Assembly: GCA_018263405.1 (NCBI GenBank)
Contig: JAANXG010000114.1
Location: forward strand, 1-7,993
DNA: 7,993 nucleotides
Direction of reading: 5' to 3'
Source of the DNA: Gammaproteobacteria bacterium
Lineage (GTDB): Bacteria > Pseudomonadota > Gammaproteobacteria > Arenicellales > JAANXG01
The notes beneath the pieces are model-generated. The model was not told the origin of the DNA. It was given only the letters and a program-made list of their open reading frames with translations, and made no database searches. This document shows positions 1 through 5,705 of the stretch, piece by piece. The position numbers were made by a program, and so were the translations under genes. Within the stretch, counting starts at the first letter, position 1. Each line of letters starts with the position of its first letter.

Positions 1-115
1 TACAGGGAGGTATTGCATCCTTAGCTCCGTAAACGGCACTTCCCTATGCCACTTCTTACAGCGTCCCTGAAAGACAACCCTACCCCCACATGATCGCCGA
101 CATTGCACGGACTTT

Positions 116-145
116 TTGAGAAATTACCTAAAAAGGGGTTATCAT
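116..145 (+). promoter_or_regulatory. Candidate sigma70 promoter for the C-N hydrolase gene
   Basis: TTGAGA at 116-121 (5 of 6 to the -35 consensus) and TATCAT at 140-145 (5 of 6 to the -10 consensus) are separated by 18 bases. Transcription would begin near 152 and give a leader of about 77 bases before the ATG at 229. A ribosome-binding AAGG lies at 217-220, eight bases before that ATG. The rest of 1-228 shows no gene I can support. This is a match by eye only. Confidence 0.45.
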
Positions 146-228
146 CGCGCGCTGCTGCCGCGTTCCGCTGTAAGCGGGGTACACTGGCACCGCTTGGATT
201 TTGAACAAAGCTTATTAAGGTTACGACT

Positions 229-1110
229 ATGACCGACGCATCCCACCTCCGCGTGGCAGTGGCGCAGATCGATAGTTCGCTGGGCAATCTGCGCGGGAAC
301 ACGAACAAACATCTGGATTTTATTCGCCAGGCAGCGGACAGCGGCGTGGAAGTATTGTTATTTCCGGAACTCTCCCTGACGGGCTACGGTCTCGGAGCAG
401 GGGTGCCGGACGTGGCATTGCCGCGCGAACACGAGATAATCAAACTAATAGCTCAGGCTGCGCCGGGTATTACGGTGCTTATCGGATTCGTCGAGGAGGG
501 ACCGGCCGCTCAGTTTTTCAATTCCATGGCGGCCTTGCGGGATGGGCGCCTCGTTTTTATACACCGTAAACTCAATTTACCCACCTACGGCAGTCTCGAA
601 GAAGGAAAATTGTTTGCTTCCGGCAGCTATGTCGAGACCTTCCCGGTGCATGGGCGTTGGCGCGGGGGTGTGATGATCTGTGCCGATCTGTGGAATCCGG
701 CATTGGTGCACTTAGCGATGGTCCACGGGACGACACTGTTGTTTGCTCCGCTGAATTCGGCGGAGCACGCCGTGAGTGACGAGTTTTCCAATCCCAAGAG
801 CTGGGACACGGTCCTTCGTTTTTACGCCATCATGTATGCTATGCCTATTCTGGTCGCCAACCGGGTCGGGAACGAACACGGTTCGCTATTCTGGGGACAG
901 TCGCGGATCTTGGATCCTCACGGAGAAATCCTTGCCCAAGCCGACGAGGCGTCCGAATGCCTGATCCCGGCATCGATTGACTACGAGATGGTCCGTCAGA
1001 CCCGTTTCCAGCTGCCGACAGTACGCGACTCCAATCTCGACCTTGTGCACCGGGAGGTCGCTCGCCTGGCCAGCCATACCGGCGTCCCGGAGTTTATCCG
1101 GCACGGTTAG
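229..1110 (+). CDS. Carbon-nitrogen hydrolase (nitrilase superfamily amidase)
   Basis: This is a 293-residue cytoplasmic protein of the nitrilase superfamily, which hydrolyses amide or other non-peptide C-N bonds through a thioester on cysteine. The triad is visible: Glu47 in LLFPELSLTGYG, Lys114 in HRKLNLPTYG and Cys151 in GVMICADLWNP. The length fits a stand-alone single-domain amidase (usually 260-310). The Cys-region motif CADLW resembles the glutaminase domain of NAD synthetases, but no synthetase domain follows, so it is not NadE. The start at 229 follows AAGG with an 8-base spacer and is the only reasonable ATG. It converges with the M24 hydrolase gene. Possible substrates include small amides, carbamoyl-amines or omega-amides; the sequence does not decide. 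Family assignment is secure, substrate unknown. Confidence 0.9.
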   Translation: MTDASHLRVAVAQIDSSLGNLRGNTNKHLDFIRQAADSGVEVLLFPELSLTGYGLGAGVPDVALPREHEIIKLIAQAAPGITVLIGFVEEGPAAQFFNSMAALRDGRLVFIHRKLNLPTYGSLEEGKLFASGSYVETFPVHGRWRGGVMICADLWNPALVHLAMVHGTTLLFAPLNSAEHAVSDEFSNPKSWDTVLRFYAIMYAMPILVANRVGNEHGSLFWGQSRILDPHGEILAQADEASECLIPASIDYEMVRQTRFQLPTVRDSNLDLVHREVARLASHTGVPEFIRHG

Positions 1111-1136
1111 CGCTCTCACCCCGATTGACACCCTCC

Positions 1137-1175
1137 AAGCCCCGAGTGGGAAATGCGTTTGCGAGGGGCTTTCCC
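1137..1175. other. Hairpin with two alternative pairings downstream of the hydrolase
   Basis: AAGCCCC (1137-1143) can pair with GGGGCTT (1165-1171). Alternatively GGGAAA (1148-1153) can pair with a TTTCCC (1170-1175) that shares bases with the first stem, so the two folds exclude each other. No T-run follows on either strand, so it is not a classical terminator. Confidence 0.35.
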
Positions 1176-1190
1176 AATTCCCCTCATCCC

Positions 1191-1217
1191 GGCTTTCTCC
1201 CCGAGGGAGAAGGAGCC
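1191..1217. repeat. Small palindrome resembling dispersed intergenic repeats
   Basis: TTCTCCC (1195-1201), a CGA loop and GGGAGAA (1205-1211) form a perfect 7-bp stem, with GGCT/AGCC outside it. Short palindromes of this CTCCC-loop-GGGAG type are common between genes in proteobacteria. Whether it is repeated in this genome cannot be seen from one copy. Confidence 0.35.
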
Positions 1218-1251
1218 CGATTCGTCGCTTGAGTAAACGCCATTCGGATCA

Positions 1252-1290
1252 GAGCGAATACTCTGACCCCGGTATTCGACTCCGGTTTTT
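1252..1290 (+). terminator. Candidate rho-independent terminator of the C-N hydrolase gene
   Basis: CGAATAC (1255-1261) pairs perfectly with GTATTCG (1272-1278) around a 10-base loop. The stem can be extended by GAG/CTC across one bulged A. Five Ts follow at 1286-1290, seven bases after the perfect stem. The T-run touches the stop codon of the convergent M24 gene, so it would end plus-strand transcription just where the opposing gene ends. The stem is fairly AT-rich. Confidence 0.4.
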
Positions 1291-2444
1291 CATGCGACAT
1301 GGAGCAGATCCAGCGGGGACCGGCTCATACGTTCACAGCCCGTGTCGGTAACCCGGACAGTGTGTCCCAGTGTCATGGCACGGCCGTTGTCGCTGTTGGC
1401 GAAAATGATGTGCAGGAAGAACACCATGTTGGGTTGGGCGATAACGGGATTCCCGGTGTACAGCATCGGCCAGTCCATCCAGGTCGGTGTGAAAGTCGCC
1501 CCCAGACTGTAGCCACAGGCGTTTAACCGGTGCTTGTTCAAGCCATTGGCATCCGCCACCCGGGCATGTGCATCGAACACCGCGCCGATCGGGTCGCCGG
1601 GATTGAGCGCGGCTTCACAGGCTTCCAGCGCCTCCACGGCCGTATCGTGCATGCTGCGGTGCTCGGGGGTTGCCTCGCCCACAAGCACGGTTCGCATCAT
1701 GGCCGCGTGATAGCGGCGAAATGCCCCCGCCCATTCCAGGGTGATCTGGTCGTTTTGCCGTAAATGCTTACGGCCGCTGAAATAACGGCAAAGCAGTGCA
1801 TCTTGCCCCGCGCCGATAATAAATTCGTTGCCGGGATAGTCACCGCCGCCTTTGAATACGGCGCCTTGCATGGCCGCCAGGATATCCCCCTCCCAAGCGC
1901 CGGGCGCGATCGACGACAGGCCCGCGTTCAAAGCATCGTCTGCCAGCACGGCGGCCTGTTTCACGTATTCGATTTCGGCGGGCGATTTGATGACGCGTTG
2001 TTGGCTTACAATATTTGAAGCGTCTTCGTAGATGCAAAAGGCGTCAATCGCACGTTCCAACCGTCGCCAGTTGAAAGCCGTCAGTCCATAAGCGTCGAAT
2101 TCGATGCCGATTTTCCTGTTCCGGCAGCCGTGCTCGTCCAGAATTTCGACCAATTGTTCGGCCGGGTCGGTCCCGGATCGGTCTCGCCAGATTCTGATGT
2201 CCTCGATGTCGGATGTATGCCGCGCCTGGCGCAGGTCCGGCGCACGTGTAAAGAGCGTCAAAGTCCCGTCTGCACCGAGATAAAGGCATTGAAAGAAGCA
2301 GTATCCGAAGGTGTCGAAGCCGGTGAGATAGTATGAGCTTTCCTGCCTGAAAATCAGCAGCGCGTGCAGGCCGTGCTCCTTCAGCGTATCGGAGGTTTGG
2401 TTGCGGCGGGATTGCAGTTCTTCTCGGGAGAAATGAATCGCCAT
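1290..2444 (-). CDS. M24-family (creatinase/aminopeptidase fold) hydrolase lacking canonical metal ligands
   Basis: This is a 384-residue protein with a creatinase-type N-terminal domain (about 1-148) and an M24 'pita-bread' domain (about 155-375). Family landmarks include VIKSPAEIEYVKQAA (151-165), GNEFIIGAGQDA (205-216), RTVLVG (251-256), GYSLGA (311-316) and TVRVTDTGCE (362-371). The five metal ligands of Xaa-Pro peptidases (D, D, H, E, E) appear replaced: Glu237, Ala248, no His in GYSLGA, His345, and Gly360. That points to a metal-free hydrolase of the creatinase or ectoine-hydrolase (DoeA/EutD) kind rather than a dipeptidase. The MDWP segment (323-326) and the AMTLG segment (356-360) recall ectoine-hydrolase-like proteins from memory, which I could not check. 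The start is the first in frame, with a poor ribosome-binding site. Convergent with the amidase gene, divergent from the transporter cluster. Confidence 0.85.
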   Translation of the reverse strand: MAIHFSREELQSRRNQTSDTLKEHGLHALLIFRQESSYYLTGFDTFGYCFFQCLYLGADGTLTLFTRAPDLRQARHTSDIEDIRIWRDRSGTDPAEQLVEILDEHGCRNRKIGIEFDAYGLTAFNWRRLERAIDAFCIYEDASNIVSQQRVIKSPAEIEYVKQAAVLADDALNAGLSSIAPGAWEGDILAAMQGAVFKGGGDYPGNEFIIGAGQDALLCRYFSGRKHLRQNDQITLEWAGAFRRYHAAMMRTVLVGEATPEHRSMHDTAVEALEACEAALNPGDPIGAVFDAHARVADANGLNKHRLNACGYSLGATFTPTWMDWPMLYTGNPVIAQPNMVFFLHIIFANSDNGRAMTLGHTVRVTDTGCERMSRSPLDLLHVA

Positions 2445-2477
2445 CGTTGTTATTTGGGAAAGTCGGCAGTGAGAAAG

Positions 2478-2499
2478 CCATCATGAGGCGCCATGATGG
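2478..2499. promoter_or_regulatory. Perfect 8-bp dyad upstream of the M24 gene (operator candidate)
   Basis: CCATCATG (2478-2485) and CATGATGG (2492-2499) are perfect reverse complements around a 6-base centre, 34-55 bases before the M24 start. The left arm coincides with the candidate -10 box, a layout expected for repressor binding. It could also fold as an RNA hairpin at the 5' end of the transcript. No adjacent regulator gene is in the window. Confidence 0.4.
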
Positions 2500-2508
2500 G
2501 ATGTTCAA
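2480..2508 (-). promoter_or_regulatory. Candidate promoter of the M24 hydrolase gene
   Basis: On the minus strand TTGAAC (2508-2503) and CATGAT (2485-2480) are 17 bases apart, each matching 4 of 6 consensus bases. Transcription would begin around 2473, leaving a leader of about 30 bases. The -10 box lies in one arm of the dyad at 2478-2499. Confidence 0.35.
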
Positions 2509-2560
2509 GCCCTGCGTCCGCACGTCCACCGACACTACACCCCGGGAATGTGTGAATCAG

Positions 2561-2831
2561 CTAGTGTACCCCGTCACTGATATTGCAACATTCAGAGCGT
2601 GCCTGAGGCGCCAGTGGAAGGCGCCGATCCGCAGTGAATGGCCCAGTCCTTTACCAGGAGCGCAACGCCCCAATGGTGGCTCAGGCACGCTCCCTTCGGG
2701 CGACCCGGAAAGTGGTCATCCGCGGCGTTATGTCTGTTGAGAAGGGCGCGCCATTCCCGGCGAGACAGGCCTTGCGGCTCACCGCTTTCCGGGCCGCTGA
2801 ACGTTACAATATCAGTGACGGGGTACACTAG
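2561..2831. mobile_element. MITE-like element 1 with 31-bp inverted ends, flanked by CTAG
   Basis: Positions 2561-2595 and 2797-2831 are inverted copies of each other, matching at 33 of 35 positions. The outermost four bases of each are CTAG, best read as a 4-bp target duplication, leaving 31-bp terminal repeats beginning TGTACCCCGTCACTGA. The roughly 200-bp interior holds a second inverted pair (GAGCGTGCCTGAG 2595-2607 against 2680-2692) and a GGCGCC stem (2607-2612/2620-2625). No transposase is encoded; the overlapping open frames have no recognisable domain. A non-autonomous element moved in trans is the best explanation. CTAG targets are known for some IS5-group elements, but I cannot name the parent. 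Confidence 0.7.
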
Positions 2832-2994
2832 GAGCCTGTCGGACTTAGGGGATCGTAGCGAGGTAGGTGGGAAATCGAGACCAATTTTTCGATTTATTGA
2901 GGCGAATAGCCAGCTATTTAACGAAATAAATCGGGAAAGTGGGCCGATCTCCCGCCGCCGCAGTAGATTCATCCTAAGTCCGACAGGCTCCTAG
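2828..2994. mobile_element. MITE-like foldback element 2, sharing a CTAG with element 1
   Basis: Perfect 22-bp inverted repeats lie at 2828-2849 and 2973-2994. Without the flanking CTAG they are 18-bp ends beginning GAGCCTGTCGGACTTAGG. The interior is itself largely palindromic: CGATTTATT (2890-2898) pairs with AATAAATCG (2925-2933), and GAATAGC (2904-2910) with GCTATTT (2913-2919, one mismatch). Similarity continues outward toward the ends, so the whole element can fold into one long imperfect hairpin. No protein is encoded. Its left CTAG (2828-2831) is also the right CTAG of element 1. It ends 33 bases before the GNAT start and so sits in the promoter region of the transport cluster. Confidence 0.7.
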
Positions 2995-2997
2995 AAT
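2968..2997 (+). promoter_or_regulatory. Weak candidate promoter at the element 2 edge, ahead of the GNAT gene
   Basis: TAGAAT (2992-2997) matches the -10 consensus at 5 of 6 bases. It is formed by the last bases of the CTAG duplication plus the flanking AAT. A poor -35 (TTCATC, 2968-2973, 3 of 6) lies 18 bases upstream within the element. If used, the leader before the ATG at 3027 would be about 22 bases and contain the ribosome-binding site GGTGG (3018-3022). Confidence 0.25.
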
Positions 2998-3026
2998 CCC
3001 GTCAATTCTTGTTTGCTGGTGGATCC

Positions 3027-3542
3027 ATGCCATATCGAATCCAGGATATCGAACTACAACCCATCTCGATCATCCACGACATGAACGAGCAGGCATTGCC
3101 CCATGTCAACAGCGTTACTACGAATTATTTTCGTGCCCAGGTGGACAACGACAGTTATTTCCGGGCAGTCTATACGGGAGGCGAGCCGGTGGCGTTTCTA
3201 CTCGCCATGAGCGAAACGGCCGACTACGACAGCCTGAATTTCCTGTGGTTTCGCCGTCACTATCCACGGTTCGTCTACATTGATCGTATCGTCGTAAGCC
3301 CGTCACACCGAAGGGCTGGTGTCGGGGCGTTGTTGTACGAAGACCTGCAGAAGTGGGCCCATGGGCGCACACCGCGCTTGGCCTGCGAGGTCAACGTCAA
3401 GCCGTCCAACGAGCCGTCCCTGCGCTTTCATGAGAACCTGGGTTTCGTGCCCGTCGGGAGCCAGGAAACCGACGGCGGGCGCAAGACGGTGTTATTGATG
3501 ACGAAAGAGTTTGACGATTGGCGGGAAGGCAATGGCGGCTGA
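3027..3542 (+). CDS. GNAT-family N-acetyltransferase
   Basis: This is a 171-residue cytoplasmic protein of the GCN5-related fold, which transfers an acetyl group from acetyl-CoA to an amine. Motif A is clear at residues 84-101: YIDRIVVSPSHRRAGVGA, where RRAGVG is the pyrophosphate-binding loop. The late motif SLRFHENLGFVPVG (131-144) is the usual motif-B strand and helix. I chose ATG 3027 over the in-frame TTG at 3009 because GGTGG lies just before it and the extra residues (MFAGGS) add nothing to the fold. The gene opens the transport cluster and its stop overlaps the start of the ACT gene by 11 bases, so the two are probably translated together. The acceptor amine is unknown; an amino acid or diamine linked to the transporter is plausible but inferred. 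Confidence 0.88.
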   Translation: MPYRIQDIELQPISIIHDMNEQALPHVNSVTTNYFRAQVDNDSYFRAVYTGGEPVAFLLAMSETADYDSLNFLWFRRHYPRFVYIDRIVVSPSHRRAGVGALLYEDLQKWAHGRTPRLACEVNVKPSNEPSLRFHENLGFVPVGSQETDGGRKTVLLMTKEFDDWREGNGG

Positions 3543-3936
3543 CAACCGACCGGCGCTGGTTATCGACGTGTTGACCGGGCCATTGAGCATCGTATGCCTG
3601 CCGGCGGATGCCGGGATTCCCTCGTGGGTTGAAAGCAAGTCGTGGTATTCGATGACACGCACGAGCGATGAGCTGTCCATAGTGTGTGAATCACGACTCG
3701 TGCCGCCGGGGGTTGAACAGACTGGGCCCTGGCGGGCCTTGAGGGTGGAGGGTCCCCTGGATTTCGATATGACGGGCATCCTGTACCGCATCGTCCGGCC
3801 GCTTGCCGACGCGAAAATCAGCATTTTCGCCGTGTCCACGTTTGATACCGACTACGTACTGGTTCTCGAGAAGAACCTGCGGGACGCGGTGTCGAGCCTG
3901 GGTGGCTCGGGGATTGTTGCGCACGCGGCGGTTTAA
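3532..3936 (+). CDS. Small ACT-domain protein, possible amino-acid sensor
   Basis: This is a 134-residue protein. The C-terminal part (about 68-133, WRALRVEGPLDF through VSTFDTDYVLV) has the beta-alpha-beta pattern of an ACT domain. It resembles the CASTOR/ACT_7-like group, which pairs a variable N-terminal half with a C-terminal ACT module. The N-terminal half (VIDVLTGPLSIVCLPADAGIP) also looks like a degenerate ACT repeat. ACT domains bind amino acids and regulate partner proteins; no enzyme domain is attached. The ATG at 3532 follows GGAAGG and overlaps the GNAT stop, which favours it over the in-frame TTG at 3511. It lies 36 bases before the ABC ATPase gene. A role in sensing the imported amino acid is inferred from context only. 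Confidence 0.8.
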   Translation: MAADNRPALVIDVLTGPLSIVCLPADAGIPSWVESKSWYSMTRTSDELSIVCESRLVPPGVEQTGPWRALRVEGPLDFDMTGILYRIVRPLADAKISIFAVSTFDTDYVLVLEKNLRDAVSSLGGSGIVAHAAV

Positions 3937-3972
3937 AGGCATCATCGTCGGGGTTTCACACCTGGATCTTTC

Positions 3973-4746
3973 ATGGCGGATATACCCGCGCTCGCCGTTG
4001 AGAACATTCACAAGCGTTTTGGCGAGCTCGAAGTGCTCAAGGGCGTTTCGCTGGTGGCCCGGACCGGTGACGTGATCTCGATGATCGGTTCCAGCGGGTC
4101 CGGTAAAAGCACGTTTTTGCGCTGCGTCAATCTTCTCGAAATCCCGGACGAGGGCACGGTGATGCTTGCCGGCGATACCCTGAAGATGACCCGGAACCGG
4201 AAAGGCGAAGCGATCCCCACGGACCGGCACCAGGTAGATCGATTTCGCACGCGCCTGGGAATGGTGTTCCAAAATTTCAACCTCTGGACGCATATGACCA
4301 TCGAGCAGAATGTCATGGAAGCGCCCATCTATGTCCAGAAACGATCGCGGGAGAAAGCGCGAGAGCTTGCTATCGGGGTTTTGGAGAAAGTGGGAATTGT
4401 AGACAAAGCCCACCAGTACCCCGAACAGCTATCGGGTGGGCAGCAGCAACGCGCGGCGATCGCTCGTGCTCTGGCGATGGAACCGGAAATCCTGTTATTC
4501 GATGAGCCCACATCGGCCTTGGATCCGGAGCTTGTGGGCGATGTACTGCGGGTTATGCGCCAGCTCGCGGAGGAGGGGCGCACCATGCTGGTGGTGACGC
4601 ACGAAATGGGATTTGCCAGGGAACTTTCATCGCAGGTAATCTTTTTGCATCAAGGGCGGGTGGAAGAACAAGGTCCGCCATCCCGGGTTTTCGACAATCC
4701 GGCATCGGAGCGATGCCGGCAGTTTCTGACCACGGAGTACAAGTAA
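3973..4746 (+). CDS. ABC transporter ATP-binding protein, polar amino acid type (HisP/GlnQ-like)
   Basis: This 257-residue ATPase drives a PAAT-family importer from the cytoplasmic face. Motifs in order: Walker A GSSGSGKST (39-47, Lys45), Q-loop Gln100 in GMVFQNFNLW, signature LSGGQQQR (153-160), Walker B ILLFDEPTS (173-181, catalytic Glu178), D-loop SALD (181-184) and switch His210 in VVTHEMGFA. The stretch at about 68-95, between the Walker A helix and the Q-loop, is the extended segment typical of HisP-like histidine/arginine/lysine ATPases and is absent from the shorter GlnQ type. All catalytic residues are present. The start follows a weak GGA and a 36-base gap after the ACT gene. The binding-protein gene follows 30 bases after the stop, so the genes are probably one operon. 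Confidence 0.95.
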   Translation: MADIPALAVENIHKRFGELEVLKGVSLVARTGDVISMIGSSGSGKSTFLRCVNLLEIPDEGTVMLAGDTLKMTRNRKGEAIPTDRHQVDRFRTRLGMVFQNFNLWTHMTIEQNVMEAPIYVQKRSREKARELAIGVLEKVGIVDKAHQYPEQLSGGQQQRAAIARALAMEPEILLFDEPTSALDPELVGDVLRVMRQLAEEGRTMLVVTHEMGFARELSSQVIFLHQGRVEEQGPPSRVFDNPASERCRQFLTTEYK

Positions 4747-4776
4747 ATCAACAGATCAAATGAGTGGAGGACATCA

Positions 4777-5544
4777 ATGTGTAAGTTCAAGGTATTTCTA
4801 TTCAGTCTAATTGCTGCTGTTTTCCTGGCAGGTCCGGCGCAAGCCGAGATCACGCATGTCAAGATGGGGACCGAGGGCGCATACCCTCCGTTCAATAATA
4901 TCAACGAAGAGGGTGACTTGGTCGGTTTTGACATCGACATCGGTAACGCTTTATGCGATGCCATGGGCGTCACCTGCGAATGGGTCACTTCCGATTGGGA
5001 CGGTATCATTCCCGCCCTGCTGGCGAAAAAGTTCGACACAATCACCGCGTCGATGTCTATTACCGCGGAGCGAGAGGAAAAGATTGCCTTCACGGATAAG
5101 TACTACACCTCCCCGGTGCGTTTTATTCGCCGCAAGGGAACCGATGCCACGCCCGAAAGTATATCGGGTGCGGCAGTAGGCGTGCAGAGTGCCACGGTGT
5201 CGGAAAACCTGGTACAGGGTAAGTTCCCGGGTGCCGAGATCAAGACTTACGCCGAGCAGGAGCAGGCCAATTTAGACCTGACCTCGGGCCGAGTGGACCT
5301 GGTGGCGGCGGATGCGTTCGTGCTGATAGGCTTTGTCGACTCGGAAGCGGGCAACGATGTTGAATTCGTGGGACCCAGCTACACCGATACCGAGTATCTC
5401 GGTGAAGGTATTGGAATCGGCGTGCGCAAGGAAGACACCGAACTGCTTCAAATGCTGAACGATGCCATCGAGCAAATCAGGGAAGACGGCACTTATCAGA
5501 AGATAAACACCAAGCACTTCGATTTCGACGTTTACGGCAATTAA
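4777..5544 (+). CDS. Periplasmic LAO/HisJ-type cationic amino acid-binding protein
   Basis: This 255-residue precursor captures the solute in the periplasm and delivers it to the permease pair. A signal peptide is clear: positive start (MCKFK), hydrophobic core (about 6-19) and AQA/E cleavage after residue 23. No lipobox is seen, so it is soluble. The family signature GFDIDIGNALC lies at 50-60. Cys60 and Cys67, six residues apart, match the disulfide of HisJ and LAO, and the end HFDFDVYG matches their C-terminus. Likely ligand contacts are Ser92, Ser94, Arg99 (ASMSITAERE), Thr140 and Asp179. The side-chain position that is Asp11 in LAO is Glu33 here. A strong GGAGG at 4766-4770 precedes the ATG by six bases. 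Lysine, arginine, ornithine, histidine or an opine-like analogue is the likely ligand class. Confidence 0.93.
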   Translation: MCKFKVFLFSLIAAVFLAGPAQAEITHVKMGTEGAYPPFNNINEEGDLVGFDIDIGNALCDAMGVTCEWVTSDWDGIIPALLAKKFDTITASMSITAEREEKIAFTDKYYTSPVRFIRRKGTDATPESISGAAVGVQSATVSENLVQGKFPGAEIKTYAEQEQANLDLTSGRVDLVAADAFVLIGFVDSEAGNDVEFVGPSYTDTEYLGEGIGIGVRKEDTELLQMLNDAIEQIREDGTYQKINTKHFDFDVYGN

Positions 5545-5620
5545 CGGCGACTGAGAAGAAAGCGGACCGCGCTATAACAAGTCGTTGCGTATTTGTTTTG
5601 ACGTGACCGCTTCGATGCCC

Positions 5621-5660
5621 CCGCTGACAGGCTGTTTCAACAGCCTGTCAGCGGCCTGTT
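5621..5660 (+). terminator. Strong hairpin between binding-protein and permease genes (attenuating terminator)
   Basis: Positions 5621-5636 and 5639-5654 are perfect 16-bp complements around a tiny loop (effectively about four bases), followed by CCTGTTTT. It stands 77 bases after the binding-protein stop and about 50 before the permease start. In operons of this kind such stems protect the upstream mRNA and cut read-through, giving excess binding protein over permease. The T-run is short, so partial termination or mRNA stabilisation both fit. Confidence 0.7.
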
Positions 5661-5705
5661 TTGCAGTAACCCTCGCCATCCCATCCCGAACCAGGCGATC
5701 CGCCC

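Noticed and set aside
21..308. Minus-strand open frame overlapping the hydrolase promoter and start
   Set aside because: No recognisable domain. It runs antisense across a well-supported start and has basic, low-complexity composition typical of a shadow frame.
229..1110. NAD synthetase glutaminase domain
   Set aside because: The Cys region is similar, but the protein ends after the amidase domain and no synthetase gene follows.
1290..2444. DMSP lyase DddP or active Xaa-Pro dipeptidase
   Set aside because: Both need acidic and His metal ligands that are not at the expected positions here.
2561..2831. Integron attC site
   Set aside because: There is long terminal symmetry, but the RYYYAAC/GTTRRRY core boxes are not correctly placed, and no integrase or cassette genes are present.
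2592..2972. 126-residue minus-strand frame across both MITE-like elements
   Set aside because: It crosses the shared CTAG boundary and the inverted ends of two separate elements, so it is an accident of open sequence. No domain is seen.
2638..2994. 118-residue plus-strand frame through the elements, perhaps a transposase start
   Set aside because: It reads through terminal repeats on both sides and has no transposase motif.
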